NCBI RefSeq assembly: GCF_030435805.1
Contig: NC_081305.1
Coordinates: 56,206,001 to 56,270,000, forward strand
DNA from: Mustela lutreola
Lineage: Eukaryota > Chordata > Mammalia > Carnivora > Mustelidae
Length of the DNA stretch: 64,000 nt
Direction: 5' to 3'
Shown: positions 1-11,100 of the stretch, one piece after another
Position numbering within the stretch: position 1 is the stretch's first letter
Layout: every line of letters starts with the position of its first letter
Made by a program: the position numbers and the translations under genes
Notes under the pieces: model-generated
What the model was told of the DNA's origin: nothing
What the model saw: the letters and a program-made list of their open reading frames with translations, nothing else
Database searches by the model: none

Positions 1-28
1 TACCTGAAAAACAAAAAATAAAAGCAAA

Positions 29-210
29 GGGGTGCCTGGGTGGCTCAGTGGGTTAAGGCCTCTGCCTTCAGCTCAGGTCATGATCCCAGGGTCCTGGGAT
101 TGAGCCCCTCATTGGGCTCTCTGCTCAGCAGGGAGCCTGCTTCCTCCTCTGTCTCTGCCTAATTGTGATCTCTGTCTGTCAAATAAATAAAATCTTAAAA
201 ATAAATAAAT
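29..210 (+). mobile_element. Can-SINE (tRNA-Lys derived)
   Basis: Complete element from 'ggggtgcctgggtggctcag' to an A-rich tail. It is flanked by the 9-bp target duplication aaaagcaaa at 20-28 and 211-219. Confidence 0.93.
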
Positions 211-240
211 AAAAGCAAAAATCAACAAAGACAAACCACA

Positions 241-405
241 CACACAAGAGGACACAGGAAACTCTTGGAGGTGATGGTATTATTACCTAGACTGTGGTGA
301 TGGTAACACGAGTGTATACGTATGTTTAACGTCATCAAATTGTACACATTATGTGAAGTTTTTGTATATCAGTTATACCTCAATAAAGCTGGAGAAAACC
401 TAAGT
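241..405 (+). mobile_element. L1 3'UTR remnant
   Basis: Pattern 'ctgtggtgatggtaacacg ... caaattgtacac ... tcaataaagctgg' is the old L1M 3' end in plus orientation. Confidence 0.6.
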
Positions 406-696
406 GGGTTACTTACACTAAAACAGAAGACAAAATTCAAATGATCCAGACTGCACGTTTCATGCCCACCCCCAAATTTGTTTTACAAGTTTGTTTTGTA
501 TCCTTGAATACCTTTCGTCTGAGCATGTATATGTATGTGCCTCAAAAAGTAGCTTTGGATTACTGTTGCTTTCTACTTTTTTTCTTTTGTAAATAGCATT
601 GCACTGCACTCAGTGTTCTGTAACTTGGGTTTTTCAGTTGACAATACATCCTAAAACTCTTTCTCTATCAGTCCAAGACTCCTTCCCATTTTTAAT

Positions 697-897
697 TTTT
701 TTAAAAGTTCCTTCATTTATTTGAGAGAGAGGGTGCATGTGAGATTAGGGGGAGGGGGCAGAGGGAAAGAATCTTCAAGCAGATTCCCCTCTGAGCATGG
801 GATGCGATGAAGCAGGGCTTGATCCCATGACCCATGAGATCATGACCTTACCTGAAACTAAGAGTTGGATGCCTAACTGACAGAGCCACCCAGGGGA
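697..897 (-). mobile_element. Can-SINE, older diverged copy
   Basis: Reverse-orientation SINE: 'catttatttgagagagaggg' at its tail side and 'cagagccacccagg' at its head side. More diverged than its neighbours. Confidence 0.75.
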
Positions 898-909
898 CCT
901 TCCTTCTCA

Positions 910-1106
910 TTTTTTTTTTTTTTAAGATTTTATTTATTTATTTGACAGACAGAGATCACAAGTAGGCAGAGAGGCAGGCAGAAAGAGAGGAGGAAGCAGG
1001 CTCCCAGCTGAGCAGAGAGCCCAATGCGGGGCTCAATCCCAGAACCCTGGGATCATGACCTGAGCCGAAAGCAGAGGCTTTAACCCAATGAGCCACCCAG
1101 GCGCCC
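910..1106 (-). mobile_element. Can-SINE with clear target duplication
   Basis: T-run, 'aagattttatttatttattt', a body with 'gacagacagagatcacaagt', and head 'gccacccaggcgccc'. The target copies ccttccttctca lie at 898-909 and 1107-1118. Confidence 0.93.
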
Positions 1107-1359
1107 CCTTCCTTCTCACTTTTTAAACAGTTGTATAATATTTCATAGAACAGATGCCCCCCTTTTATGAAGCCACTTCCTATCAAGGAGCATTGAGGAA
1201 GCTTCCAATTTGGGGGGCTTTTACTTTAATGATGATCAAAGACAAATACACTATAGACAGAGAGGATCTGGACAGAGTGGAAGTATTGCTTCAGATTCTA
1301 TAGTCAGACCTACACAAATATCTCTCTCTCTTGCTAGAAAAATCCAGCCAGCAGATCTG

Positions 1360-1580
1360 GACTTGCTGGCATAGCCCTTGGGCACACCGCCTTCATGCCC
1401 TAGGTCAAGCCCCAGCCCTGTCTCTTCCTAAGTGTTTATGGCCATGGGCCAGGACCATGAGCTCTCAGAGCCTCTGTTTTCTCTTCTGTAAAATGGGCTG
1501 ATAACGATATCTGTCTCTGAGACCTGTTAGGACAACATCTGTGGCCTGGTGAGTGTTCAGTGTGGTATTAAACACTCAAG
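1360..1580 (+). mobile_element. MIR SINE fragment
   Basis: Core-like text 'cctctgttttctcttctgta aaatgggctgataac' marks an ancient MIR in plus orientation. Confidence 0.5.
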
Positions 1581-1607
1581 CTGTTGCTTTTCTTATCAAG
1601 CTAAACA

Positions 1608-2045
1608 TACCCCCACTTTCTGACCCCACCATCCCACTCCTAGGTATTTACCCAAGTGTCCTTACAACCGAGATCCACGTTGAGACCTGCACATAGCTCG
1701 TTCACCCTTGTCCTGAACTGAAAAAGATCCAATAGAAGGCGGATGGACAGACCGTGGTCCGTCTCTATAATGGCATACACCGCAGCAGTAAGGAAGGAAC
1801 AAAGCCAACAACAGGGATGCACTTCCAAATCGTTCTGTGGAAACGGGTGCAGACTCTAAAGATACCAACTGGCAGTCCCCACTCACGTGAGGTTCAAGGA
1901 GACTTTCTGTAGAACAGGGATGTTCTAGATCTTCTTTGGGCCGTGCTTACAGAACTGTATGGATTTGTTAACACCCATCTAGCTGCACTCCTGCGATTGT
2001 GAGTGTGACCCTATGCAAACTACACCTCAATGAAAATGAAGTGAA
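1608..2045 (+). mobile_element. L1 3'-end fragment
   Basis: 'catcccactcctaggtattt acccaagtg' and 'aactacacctcaatgaaaat' match the usual L1 ORF2 end and 3'UTR. Plus orientation, heavily diverged, no intact ORF2. Confidence 0.65.
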
Positions 2046-2180
2046 GGGGGGCCCTGGGTGGCTCAGTAGGTTGAGCATCTGCCTTCAGCTCAGGTCATGA
2101 TCCCAGGGCCCTGGGATCAAGTCCCACATCAGGGAAATCCCCGCTCAGCAGGGAGCCTGCTTCTCCCTCTGCCTCTGCCC
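2046..2180 (+). mobile_element. Can-SINE, 3'-truncated
   Basis: Has the head and middle (gccctgggtggctcagtagg ... gggagcctgcttctccctct) but lacks the A-rich tail. It is followed by a short GAAT microsatellite at 2203-2228. Confidence 0.8.
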
Positions 2181-2507
2181 GCTGGGATGGAGGCATGTAG
2201 TTACTGAATGAATGAATGAATGAATGAGGAAAGGGACTAAATTAGGTTTGAGGCAGCGCAGTGGCTCATGGAATATCCCTTGCTGAGCCCCTCACACCCC
2301 TGTGGCCCCCTGATTCTAAAAACGAGGAAGCAGCTCTACGCCCTGATCCTGGTCATCCTGGGCAAGGGCCCCTCCTGGCCCCAGAGATGCTAGGCAACTT
2401 GGCTCAGCAGACCAGACCTTCTGGGCACCTCACCCCTGCCCCCTGCTTAGGTCCTTCTACCCTGTCACTGCAGGCTCACCCCTTCAATCACTAGACACAC
2501 AATTTCT

Positions 2508-2707
2508 TCTTTTTTTAAATAAGATCTTATTTATTTGACAGAGAGAGAGATCACAAATAGGCAGAGGGGCAGGCAGAGAGAGAGAGGAAGAAGCAGGCTC
2601 CCTGCTGAGCAGAGAGCCCAGCCTGGAGCTCAATCCCAGGACCCTGAGATTAGGACCTGAGCTGAAGGCAGAGGCTTAACCCATTAAGCCACCCAGGCGC
2701 CCCTCCC
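2508..2707 (-). mobile_element. Can-SINE with 13-bp target duplication
   Basis: Reverse-orientation full element. The target copies acacacaatttct lie at 2495-2507 and 2708-2720. Confidence 0.93.
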
Positions 2708-2719
2708 ACACACAATTTC

Positions 2720-4380
2720 TGAGCATCTCCTGTGCACAGGCACTAGGGAGAGAGCTGGGAACAAGGTAAACCGATCCTGTCCTAATGGGCTCCGTAAACA
2801 AACGGGCAGTGTGATACCAGGGAGAGCTAAACACAATGAAAAACTGGTCTCAGGGCCCCGCGAAGGTGGGGGCCTTCGAAGAATTGGGGGCTGCAGCTTT
2901 GGTGACCAGGGAAGCCCTCTCTGGAAAGATCACATGTGGGCAGAGAGCCCTGACTGAAGCAAGGAGGTCAGCCAGGTGGAGATCTAGGGAAAGGGCATTC
3001 CCTAGAGAAAAAGAGCCAGTGCAAAGGCCCTGGGGGTAGTTTCTTATTTACACTGTGTGATTCAAGGAACAGGAATGAGGCCTGTGTAGCTGGAGGTGGG
3101 TGAGGGAGGGGAAGGGCGGGAGGACCAGACAGGAGGGCAGAGAAATATTGAGAGGCAGACCATTTAGGGCCTCATGGGTCATGGGTAAGAGCCAAAGGCT
3201 TTTGCTCTGCGTGGGATGGGAGCTGCAGGACAGTTGGGAGCAGAGGGGGAATGGGAGCTGACTTAGGTGTTAGCAGGCTTTCCTGGATGTCGTGGCGAGA
3301 AGACACTGTGTGTGCATGTGTGGGGGGCCAAGGGAGGGAGGCCCCTGGAGATGATACTGCAATGGTCCGAGCAAACTGTGATGGTGGGAGCAGAGGTGGT
3401 GAGAGGTGGTCAGGCTCTGAGACTATTCTGAAAGCAGAGCCAGCTGACGGATCGGGTGTGGGGGTGTGAGAAAAAGGCAGGATTTGACAATGACTGTGAG
3501 GTTTTGGGTGTGAGCCACTGAGCTGGGGGAGGCAGTGGGTGGGACGGGGGGAAGTCTCCTAAATGTTCCAGCCTGTCTCACACCTCCAGACCTTTGTGCA
3601 CTCCATCCTCCCGGGCTGGAATGTCCTCCCTTCTCCACTTCCCACCTCCGTCCTCAGCCTCGCCCCGCTCCGGTTACAGCTGAGCCCAAATACCACCCTT
3701 TCCTAAAGCTTCTCTTTCAGCGGCCCTGGCTTGGCGCCAAGTGGGTGACTCTCTCGAGAGTGGCTGGGTAGGGGCCATGGCTTTAATCCAGCAGCAAATG
3801 TGTCAACAGGAAATGGCCCTGAATTCTTTTCTTCATTCAGCAAGTATTTATTGTGTCAGAAACTCTCGCAGGCACTGGGAAAACAGCAGGGAACCGGAGA
3901 GACAGGTCCCCTGCCCTCATGGGGGTCTAGTGGGAGAGATGACAATAACCAATGCAAAGAAATAAAGATCTAGCATGTCACATGGTTAGGGAGAGGAAAG
4001 AGGGTGGGGTGCAGTTATTAGTAAGGTGATCAGGGAGGGCTTCACTGAGGAGGTGACATTTGAGCATAAATTGAAAGTGAAGGAGGAGAGCAATGGGTAT
4101 CAAGGAAGAAGGAACAGCCAGTGCAAAGGCCCTGTGGTAGGACTGAGCTTAGAATAGGGGAGGAATCTGGAAGTTCATCTGGCCAGAGCACGTGAGGAGA
4201 GGGGCCAGAGAGAGTAGGTGCTGAGGTTCAGAGAGAATGAAGGTAGTTGGGACAATCTTCAGGGCCTGGAGGGCCACTGTGAAGACTTTGCTTTGACTCT
4301 GAGTGAGTGGGAGCCATGGAAGGGTTCTGAGCAGAGGAGGGACAGGCTGGATTCAAGCTTCAACAGGGTCACCACAGTTG
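2720..4380. mobile_element. L2 LINE debris, several pieces
   Basis: 2720-3545 and 3830-4380 read as antisense L2 ('gccagtgcaaaggccctg', 'gaggaggtgacatttgagc', 'gagtgggagccatgga'). 3555-3720 reads as sense L2 ('ctccagacctttgtgcactc'). Open frames here, up to 156 codons, are repeat-derived chance frames. Confidence 0.6.
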
Positions 4381-4659
4381 CAGCAAGAATTATTGACATT
4401 TCTGGAACATTTTCTGCTAACCAGGAATTGTGCAAATTGCTTTGTACAAATGATGTTGGCAGAAGGCCACTTGGTCTATCCAGTTGTCCAAGCCACCCTG
4501 GTGATCAATCTAGACACTTCTTCTCCCTCAGGCCCTGCGCCCAAACCAGCACCCAGGTTGGTCCAGCCACCTGCCCAAACAGTTTTCGACAGCTTAGACC
4601 ACGCAACTGGCCCGCCCCCTTAAGTTGTCCAAGTCAGTGGTCCTTCCTACATTCACAGG

Positions 4660-5215
4660 GTTGTGAAACCATCCCACCATCCATTTGAGCTCATGTTCGC
4701 CATCCCCACTGAGAAATCCTTAGCTCCTCCCTTCCCAAGGCAACAACTAACTTACTCTCCGATTTGCCTATTCTGGACATTTCCTATAAATGGAATCCTA
4801 CAAGGTGTGGCCATTGGTGGCTGACTTCTTTCGCTCAGCACAGACTGGTCGGTATCCATTGGAGCTGCAGTGTCCATCAGGAATTGCCTCCCTTTGGTGG
4901 CTGAATGACGTTCCATTTTCTGGATCTACCGGGCTTTGTCTGATGGGCACTGGGGCTGCTCCAAATCGTGCCTCTGGGAATTCCCATGCGCAGGTGCTTT
5001 GTGACCGCGTGTTTTCACTCCGCGTGGGTAGACACCTCGCAGCGGCATTGCAGGGCCCCAGAGGAATGCCGTGTTTAACGGATGAGGAGCCTTGAGACCG
5101 TCTTCTAAAGCGACCGCAGTTTCCACCCGGCGTGGGTGAGGGCTCCGATTTCTCCACATCCTCGCTGACGCCTGAGTTTGTCCTGAAGCCACCTGGTCCT
5201 CTCCACTCGCGCTGC
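4660..5215 (-). mobile_element. Old L1 fragment, antisense
   Basis: 'tttgcctattctggacattt cctataaatggaatcctac' and 'tccgatttctccacatcctc' follow the well-known antisense order of an L1M 3' region. Confidence 0.65.
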
Positions 5216-5410
5216 CAGCAGCGTCCTGGAGCTGCCTGCACTTGGACGTGGCCCCCAACCCTGGGTTCCCGGTTTCCACCCTGTCTTTCCTCACACGACC
5301 GGCAGAGGGCGCCTGTTAGCCCCGAGGTCGGGTCCTGTCCGTCCTCAGCTCAGGCCTCTTCTGCAACTCCTCATTGGCTGAGAGTAAACCCCCAAGTCCT
5401 CACCCTCTGA

Positions 5411-5453
5411 CCGGGGGGGGGGGGGGGGGGGGGCGGGGGGGCGGCTCCTGCTC
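5411..5453. repeat. G-homopolymer run (G-quadruplex potential)
   Basis: Long G run broken by single C bases. Length is easily miscounted by sequencers, so treat the exact number with caution. Confidence 0.8.
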
Positions 5454-5570
5454 TCCTCTCTGACGTCACTAGTGTCCCCACTTTACACATTCAGACCCAG
5501 CCGCGCCCGCCTCCTATTCACTTCCCGATGCCCAGTCCCAGTATGCGTTGCCCTGTTCTCTTCCCAACTC

Positions 5571-5769
5571 ATTTTTTTTTTAAAGATTTTATTTATTTAT
5601 TTGAAAGTGAGAGAGCATGAGCGGTGGGGAGGGGCAGAGGGAGAGGGAGAAGTAGACTCCCGCTGAGCAGGGAGCTGGGTGTGGGGCTCGATCCCAGGAC
5701 CCCAGAGATCATGACCTAGCGGCAGGACCGAGCTGAAGCGGCTTAAGCGGCTGAGACCCCAGGCACCTC
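5571..5769 (-). mobile_element. Can-SINE
   Basis: Reverse-orientation element of the older 'gagagcatgagcggtgggg' type. Target copies tctcttcccaactc lie at 5557-5570 and 5770-5783. Confidence 0.9.
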
Positions 5770-6140
5770 TCTCTTCCCAACTCTTTCCTTCCCTTCTCAG
5801 ATCAGAGCTTTACTGTCATCTTCCTAGAAAAGCCTCCCCTAACTCCTCTCCAGCCTAAGTCACACTCCTATCCTCTCCCTCTAAGCTTTGGCCAGGGTTT
5901 AAAGTTGCATGTCTGGGTGACTGTTTGCCCAGTGGCTACCTTCACCGGAGTTGGTTTTCCATGAAGCTGGGCGAGCATCGTGCCTGGTCCACGAAGAGGG
6001 CAAACTAAACTATTCTCACTTCAGCCTCTCAACAACCACCTCCTACTGTCTTCTTTGCATGTGCAGTTCCCTCTGCCCAAACACACTCTTCCCTCTCCTT
6101 TTCTCTGGCTGACTCCCATGGGGTCTCAGTTTCATGTCAC

Positions 6141-6148
<8 letters not shown>

Positions 6149-6180
<32 letters not shown>

Positions 6181-6362
6181 TTTTATTTATTTATTTGACA
6201 GAGAGAAATCACAAGTAGTCGGAGAAGCAGGCAGAGAGAGAGAGAGGGAAGCAGGCTCTCTGCTGAGCAGAGAGCCCGATGCGGGACTCGATCCCAGGAC
6301 CCTGAGATCATGACCTGAGCCGAAGGCAGCGGCTTAACCCACTGAGCCACCCAGGCGCCCCC
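6149..6362 (-). mobile_element. Can-SINE, young, long T/A tail
   Basis: Very regular body with a tail of about 25 T. The 17-bp target copies tcatgtcactttctctt lie at 6132-6148 and 6363-6379. Confidence 0.95.
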
Positions 6363-6625
6363 TCATGTCACTTTCTCTTGACAGTATTTCAGTTTTTACT
6401 ATGACACAGTGAATGAATGAATGGGTGGATGGATGATTTTCTTGTGACTGGGACATACATATAGACACAAAGCAGCAGCTCTCAAACCTTCACACCCTTA
6501 AAATTATGAAGGACCCCAAAAGGCTATTATTTAGGGAGGTTATATCTATAGATATTTATCACATTAGATATTAAAATTGATTAATGTTTGCAATGTTTAT
6601 TATCACATTTTAAAATAACAATAAT

Positions 6626-6804
6626 AGGGGCACCTCAGTGGCTCAGTTGGTCAAGTGTCTGTCTTTAGCTCAGGTCATGATCCTAGGGTCCTGGGATCGA
6701 GTCCTGCATCAGGCTCTCTGTTTCTCTGGGAGCCTGCTTCTCCCCCTGCCTCTGCCTCTCTCTCTCTGTCTCTCATGAATAAATAAATAAAATCTTAAAA
6801 AAAA
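6626..6804 (+). mobile_element. Can-SINE inside Charlie fossil
   Basis: Head 'ggggcacctcagtggctcag', tail 'aataaataaaatcttaaaaa'. Sits between two pieces of the DNA transposon. Confidence 0.9.
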
Positions 6805-6925
6805 ACCACCCTCCTACTGCTAATAAATAAATAAATAATTAACAATAATGAACCCATTGCAGTTAACATATAAACCTATGTTAATACAAACACGTTTTCC
6901 AAACAAACAAACAAAAAAAATGAGT

Positions 6926-7037
6926 GAGGGGATGCCTGGCTGACTCAGGAGAGCATGAGACTCTTGATCTCAGGGTTGTGAGTTTGAGTCCACATTGGGG
7001 GTAGAGATTACTTAAATAAAACTTTAAAATTTTTTAA
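6926..7037 (+). mobile_element. Older tRNA-SINE, short form
   Basis: 'gatgcctggctgactcagga' head and 'gtagagattacttaaataaa' end mark the older short Can-SINE subtype. Confidence 0.8.
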
Positions 7038-7052
7038 AAATAATAACAAAAA

Positions 7053-7230
7053 TTAGGGCATCTACCTTCAGCTCAGGTCATGATCTCAGGGTCCTGGGAT
7101 TGAGCCCCACATGGGGGGAAGGTGTCTCTGCTCAGTGGGGAGTCTGCTTCTCCCCCTCCCTCTCCTTCCGTGTTCTCTCTCCCTCCCCTGCTCTCTCAAT
7201 TACATAAATAAAATCTTTTTTAAAAAAGAT
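7053..7230 (+). mobile_element. Can-SINE, 5'-truncated
   Basis: Begins within the tRNA-like part (gggcatctaccttcagctca) and ends in 'ataaaatctttttt'. Confidence 0.8.
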
Positions 7231-7236
7231 TTTATT

Positions 7237-7428
7237 GGGGTGCCTGGGTGGCTCAGTGGGTTAAGGCCTCTGCCTTCAGCTCAGGTCATGATCCCAGAGT
7301 CCTGGGATTGAGCCCCGCATCGGGCTCTCTGCTCCTCGGAGAGCCTACCTTCTCCTCTCTCTCTGCCTGCCTCTCTGCCTACTTGTGATCTCTTTCTGTC
7401 AAATAAATAAATAAAATCTTTTAAAAAT
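7237..7428 (+). mobile_element. Can-SINE
   Basis: Full head 'ggggtgcctgggtggctcag' and the tail 'caaataaataaataaaatct'. It lies directly after another SINE tail. Confidence 0.92.
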
Positions 7429-7439
7429 ACTTCATTAAA

Positions 7440-7625
7440 AAAAAGATTTTATTTATTTGTCAGGGACAAGGAGAGAACATAAGCAGGGGGAGCAGCAGGC
7501 AGAGGGAGATGCAGACTCCCTGCTGAGCAGGGAGCCCAATGGATGTGGGACTCGATCCCAGGACCTTGGGATCATCACCTGAGCTGAAGGCAGATGCTTA
7601 ACCGACTGAGCCACCCAGGCGCCCT
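7440..7625 (-). mobile_element. Can-SINE
   Basis: Reverse orientation, from 'aagattttatttatttgtca' to 'gccacccaggcgccc'. It forms an inverted pair with the plus copy at 7237-7428. Confidence 0.9.
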
Positions 7626-7859
7626 AAATAAAATCTTTAAAAAAAAATACTAATAGAAACTAGTGAGAAGAGTGGCATTGTTTTTACCATTTTGCAGCTC
7701 AATCTGTAACGTCTGGTTCACAGAAAATTTGTTCCTTGTACCTGCTTGTGTTTACTCACAATAGCGCACCCCGTGTGGCTTCTGAAACTCCAGTTTACAC
7801 TCAGGAGAGAATGAGTGTGAAAGGCAGGTAATGTGTCAATGTTAGTATGAAAAAAATTT

Positions 7860-7949
7860 GGGGGGTGCCTGGCTGGCTCTGATTGGTAGAGCACATGACC
7901 CTCGATCGTAAAGTCATGAGTTTGAGTCCCATGTTGGATGCAGAGATTA

Positions 7950-7984
<35 letters not shown>

Positions 7985-7987
7985 ACT
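7860..7987 (+). mobile_element. Older tRNA-SINE with AAAT microsatellite tail
   Basis: Head 'gggtgcctggctggctctga', short body, then about nine AAAT units (7950-7985). Confidence 0.82.
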
Positions 7988-8014
7988 TTTTTTTTTTTTT
8001 TTAAAAGAAGGGGA

Positions 8015-8201
8015 GGGGCGCCTGGGTGGCTCAGTGGGTTAAGCCGCTGCCTTCGGCTCGGGTCATGATCTCAGGGTCCTGGGATCGAGTCCCGTATCGG
8101 GCTCTCTGCTCAGCGGGGAGCCTGCTTCCTCCTCTATTTCTCTGCCTACTTGTGATCTCTCTCTGTCAAATAAATAAAATCTTTTTAAAAAAAAATAATA
8201 A
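8015..8201 (+). mobile_element. Can-SINE, young
   Basis: Head 'ggggcgcctgggtggctcag' with little divergence. Target copies aaaagaagggga lie at 8003-8014 and 8202-8213. Confidence 0.95.
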
Positions 8202-8789
8202 AAAAGAAGGGGAAAAAAAGAATTTTAACCTCTCGGATTCCCTGACAGGGTCTCAGGGACCCCCAGGGGACCCTGAACCACATTTTGAGCACCGTTAACC
8301 CACCGATGGTTTTGAAATCAATAAAGCTCCCAAGCCAGAAAGTTTGATCATCAGTTTGGAGGCAGAATTTGACCTAAAATTTAAAAATCTTAAATTTATT
8401 TCGCCCCGTTATCGGGGTTGTCCACAGATTTCAGTGCCGAAATATTAAAATGATAGCAGTGTCTACCCCAGACACACGGGGCTGTTGAGAATATACAGAA
8501 TATATTCAACGGCTTTATTTCCCACATCCAGAACACACCTGGCCCCAGGGCTTCAGACAAGGGACCGTGAGAAATCCACGTTCCCTGCGTGGATATTTCC
8601 TCCACGCGGTCAGGCACTCTGCTATGTTCCAGCTTATTCTATTTTATTTCCCAACAAAACTTTGGTCACAAGCCCCAAGCTTGCTGTCACACCTCAGTAA
8701 TGGCTCACAGCTCACCGTTTGACAAACTCCAGCAGAGGACCTTCCGTAAGCCCCTGTGACGACCCCGCCTCTGAAGGGCCGGGAAGGGG

Positions 8790-9905
8790 TTTGACTCATT
8801 CCTTGCTGCAAGTCCAAATTCTGGCATAGGGCCTGGCTCAGTACATAACGGGCACTGGATAAATGTTTGCGGAGTCAATAAATGAAGAGTGAGCCAGGGA
8901 CAGGGTTAGGACTGCAACCCCATCTGTGCTGTTCTCTAGGACTCAACAATTCTGTCCACACTGTTTTCCAAAAACCCCGGCAGCCAGCCAACGGCACCTG
9001 CTACTGCTTGCTCTCCCGCAGGCGATGAACCCGAGCCGCCCTTCTGGCTGAACCAGAACTACGTTCCCCACAAGTCTCAGGGCTGGGACTACACTTCCCG
9101 TAAGCCTCTGCGCTCGCCAGGTTCTGTGCCCTTCAGCCACACGGGCAGTTAATTGCATCTTCAGGGCTCCCTCCCCGGCCACCAGTTTCGTTCTCTCTAC
9201 CCGCATCCTAGTCAGTTCACCTACCAGGCATGGTCCCGGCGCCCTCTAACCCCCACTCCTCCTCGCGATGAACCTGCCTCAGTTTCCCCAAGTGAGACCC
9301 CAAGAGGCGCCCCTTCTCCCTCCCCGGGACCCCCCCCCACACACACCCTATGGGGCGGGCTGCGCGTCGCTGGCTGCGTGAGCCGCGCGTTCCCGCTGCG
9401 TCCCTGCGGGTGGGGGGTCTTGGACACCCTCTCCTCCGCTGGGGGGCGGAGGCGGGGCGGGCGCGCAGGGGAGGGGGGCCCGGGTCGCCGCAGCACAGCG
9501 CCGCGGGACTGCGTCTGAGCTGCGCAGCTCCCGCCCAGCCTCACGCGGGAGGGACGCAGCGCAGGTGCTCACGGCCGGCGGGGACGTCCGCGCGCAGGGT
9601 GGGAGATCGTGCTTCCGGTGTGTCTGCAGCTCGGCGTGCTGTGGGCTGGGGTGTGAACCCCCCGACGGCCGCGGCCTGGCACGTGACGTGTGCGTCGTTG
9701 TCTGTTTTGTCTGTGTGCCTGTCGCACAGGGTTCCAGTTCCCAGATCCGCCCCTGCCCGTCTGGGGCAGGCGACCGCACTTCGCCCTGACTCAGTTTCCT
9801 CATCTGTACTATGGGGCTGATCAAAGTACCCGTCTCAGAGCGCTGTTGTGTAAAGCGCTGAGAACGCTGCCCGACGTAGAGTGAATGGTCAGAAGAATAA
9901 ATCAA
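8790..9905 (+). mobile_element. MIR fragments flanking the CpG island
   Basis: 8790-8880 ('ggcctggctcagtacataac gggcactggataaatg') and 9720-9905 ('ctgactcagtttcctcatct gtactatggggctg') are MIR-like in plus orientation. The CpG block lies between them. Confidence 0.5.
9340..9610 (+). promoter_or_regulatory. CpG island, possible distal LMTK3 promoter / non-coding first exon
   Basis: A short CpG-dense block in an otherwise AT-richer repeat area. It ends near a plausible splice donor (gcgcag then gtgctc, intron from about 9563). The nearest plausible acceptor is a pyrimidine run followed by ggcag at 11101-11126, just ahead of the LMTK3 leader, so a 5'UTR exon is possible. No coding potential is convincing here. 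Inference only. Confidence 0.4.
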
Positions 9906-9989
9906 TAAAATAAACTATGATTATGTATCTTGTATGAAGGAGGCGTCGATGGCTATGTCATGCCGTGTAACCTCTTAGGAAATGTGGAT

Positions 9990-11060
9990 ATTTGTGATGT
10001 GCGCGTTTCTGTAAGTGTAGTGTGTGTCCGCATCTCGGTATGTGTTCCCCTGTGTATTTAGGTATGTGATGTGTGCAAATAATGGGCAATGTGTCTTTGT
10101 GACCTTGTGTGTAACGTGTGTGTATTTGTAATGTGTCTGTCCATGTGTTTAAGTATGTGATATGTGTATATTTGCGTCTACGTATCTGAGGTGTGTGTGT
10201 TTATGTATAATCCCTATGACTATGTTTAGAAATGTATCTGTGTGTATTTTTGTATATGATTTGTGTAGCTTTGTATGTATGTGTAATTCTTTGAATGTGT
10301 TGTGTCTCTATGCACGTGTGAGTTGTGGCTATCCACGCGTATCTGGGTATGGGATATGGGTCTGTGTGTTCAGGGAAGTCAAGCGTGGGTTTGTGTATCT
10401 TTTAGGTACCTGTGAATATGTGTGTGTTGTGTGTGTTGTCATGTTTGTGATACATGTCTCTTCTTGATCTGCTGTGTGTCTTCATGTATTCATGGTATGT
10501 GTATCTATCTGTGTTGAGTGTATGTCATGTGTGTGTGTCTGTGTGTGTATCTGTGAAAGTGATGCCTGTGTGTATGTGTGTGATGTGTCTGTGTGTCCGT
10601 GTATGTGAGGTTGGTATTGATGGGTGTTCTTTGTTGCCCATTTGTGGAAGGTCTACATGTTGTGACTGTGTGCCTTGGCAAGTCCCCCATGGGGTCTGCT
10701 GGATCTTTGTCTGTGGTGTAGGTGTCTGTGGATTTGGGGCTTGACTTTGTGGCATGTGTGGGTCTTTGTGATGCTTTTCTGTTCTTGTGTGATGGGGTGC
10801 ATCTGTGCCGGGGGCCTGCTGGCCGGTGCGTACCCAGTGCAGCCCGTCGTCCCTGCGTCTTTGTGTGTGACGTGTACGTGTCCCCGTCTGCCGATGGCTG
10901 TCCACCTTTGTATGCGATGTGCTTGTCTATGAGGGTCTCTGCGATGTGTGTCAGGCGTGTGTGGGCTATGTGCGCCTCCCCGACATCTGCGTCTCGGCGT
11001 GGAGCACACGTGTCCATGCTGGTAGTGTGTCACAGCAGTGTCCGGGCCAGGCGCTGTGGG
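9990..11060. repeat. TG-rich degenerate tandem repeat
   Basis: About 1 kb of units such as 'tgtgtgtatttgtaatgtgt', 'tgtgtatctgtgaaagtgat' and 'tgtgtgtccgtgtatgtgag', drifting in length (about 20-40 nt). It keeps many frames open on both strands with cysteine/valine-rich or histidine/threonine-rich nonsense. Lies directly upstream of LMTK3. Confidence 0.75.
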
Positions 11061-11100
11061 CCCTGCGCCCCCCACAAGGGTCTGCTGGTCCCTGTCTGTC

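Larger units (their letters stand above)
560..1250 (-). mobile_element. Old L1 fragment, interrupted by two SINEs
   Basis: Antisense L1-like text (tgtaacttgggtttttcag; gttgtataatatttcatag; cttccaatttggggggc) is broken by SINEs at about 697-897 and 910-1106. Confidence 0.5.
6470..8298 (+). mobile_element. hAT-Charlie-type DNA transposon fossil, split by SINEs
   Basis: Outer pieces 'agctctcaaaccttcacacc' (from ~6478) and 'gggtctcagggacccccagg' up to ~8298 have the ends of a non-autonomous hAT-Charlie element in inverse form. Inner pieces (6510-6625, 6840-6920, 7650-7860 and 8215-8240) continue the same element. Seven or more SINEs sit inside it. Family assignment is from memory of the consensus. 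Confidence 0.55.

Noticed and set aside
4218-4688. 156-codon plus-strand open frame
   Set aside because: Lies over antisense L2 text. No recognisable domain.
5411-5453. Long G run, also a C run at 41919-41941 and a G run at 53219-53232, as real functional elements
   Set aside because: Exact lengths are likely sequencing- or assembly-sensitive. Only G-quadruplex potential is claimed.
29-8201. tRNA gene-like heads with A and B box sequences
   Set aside because: These are the tRNA-Lys-derived heads of Can-SINEs, followed by SINE bodies and tails, not functional tRNA genes.
10505-11075. His/Thr-rich minus-strand frames of 126-170 codons
   Set aside because: Artefacts of the TG-rich tandem repeat.
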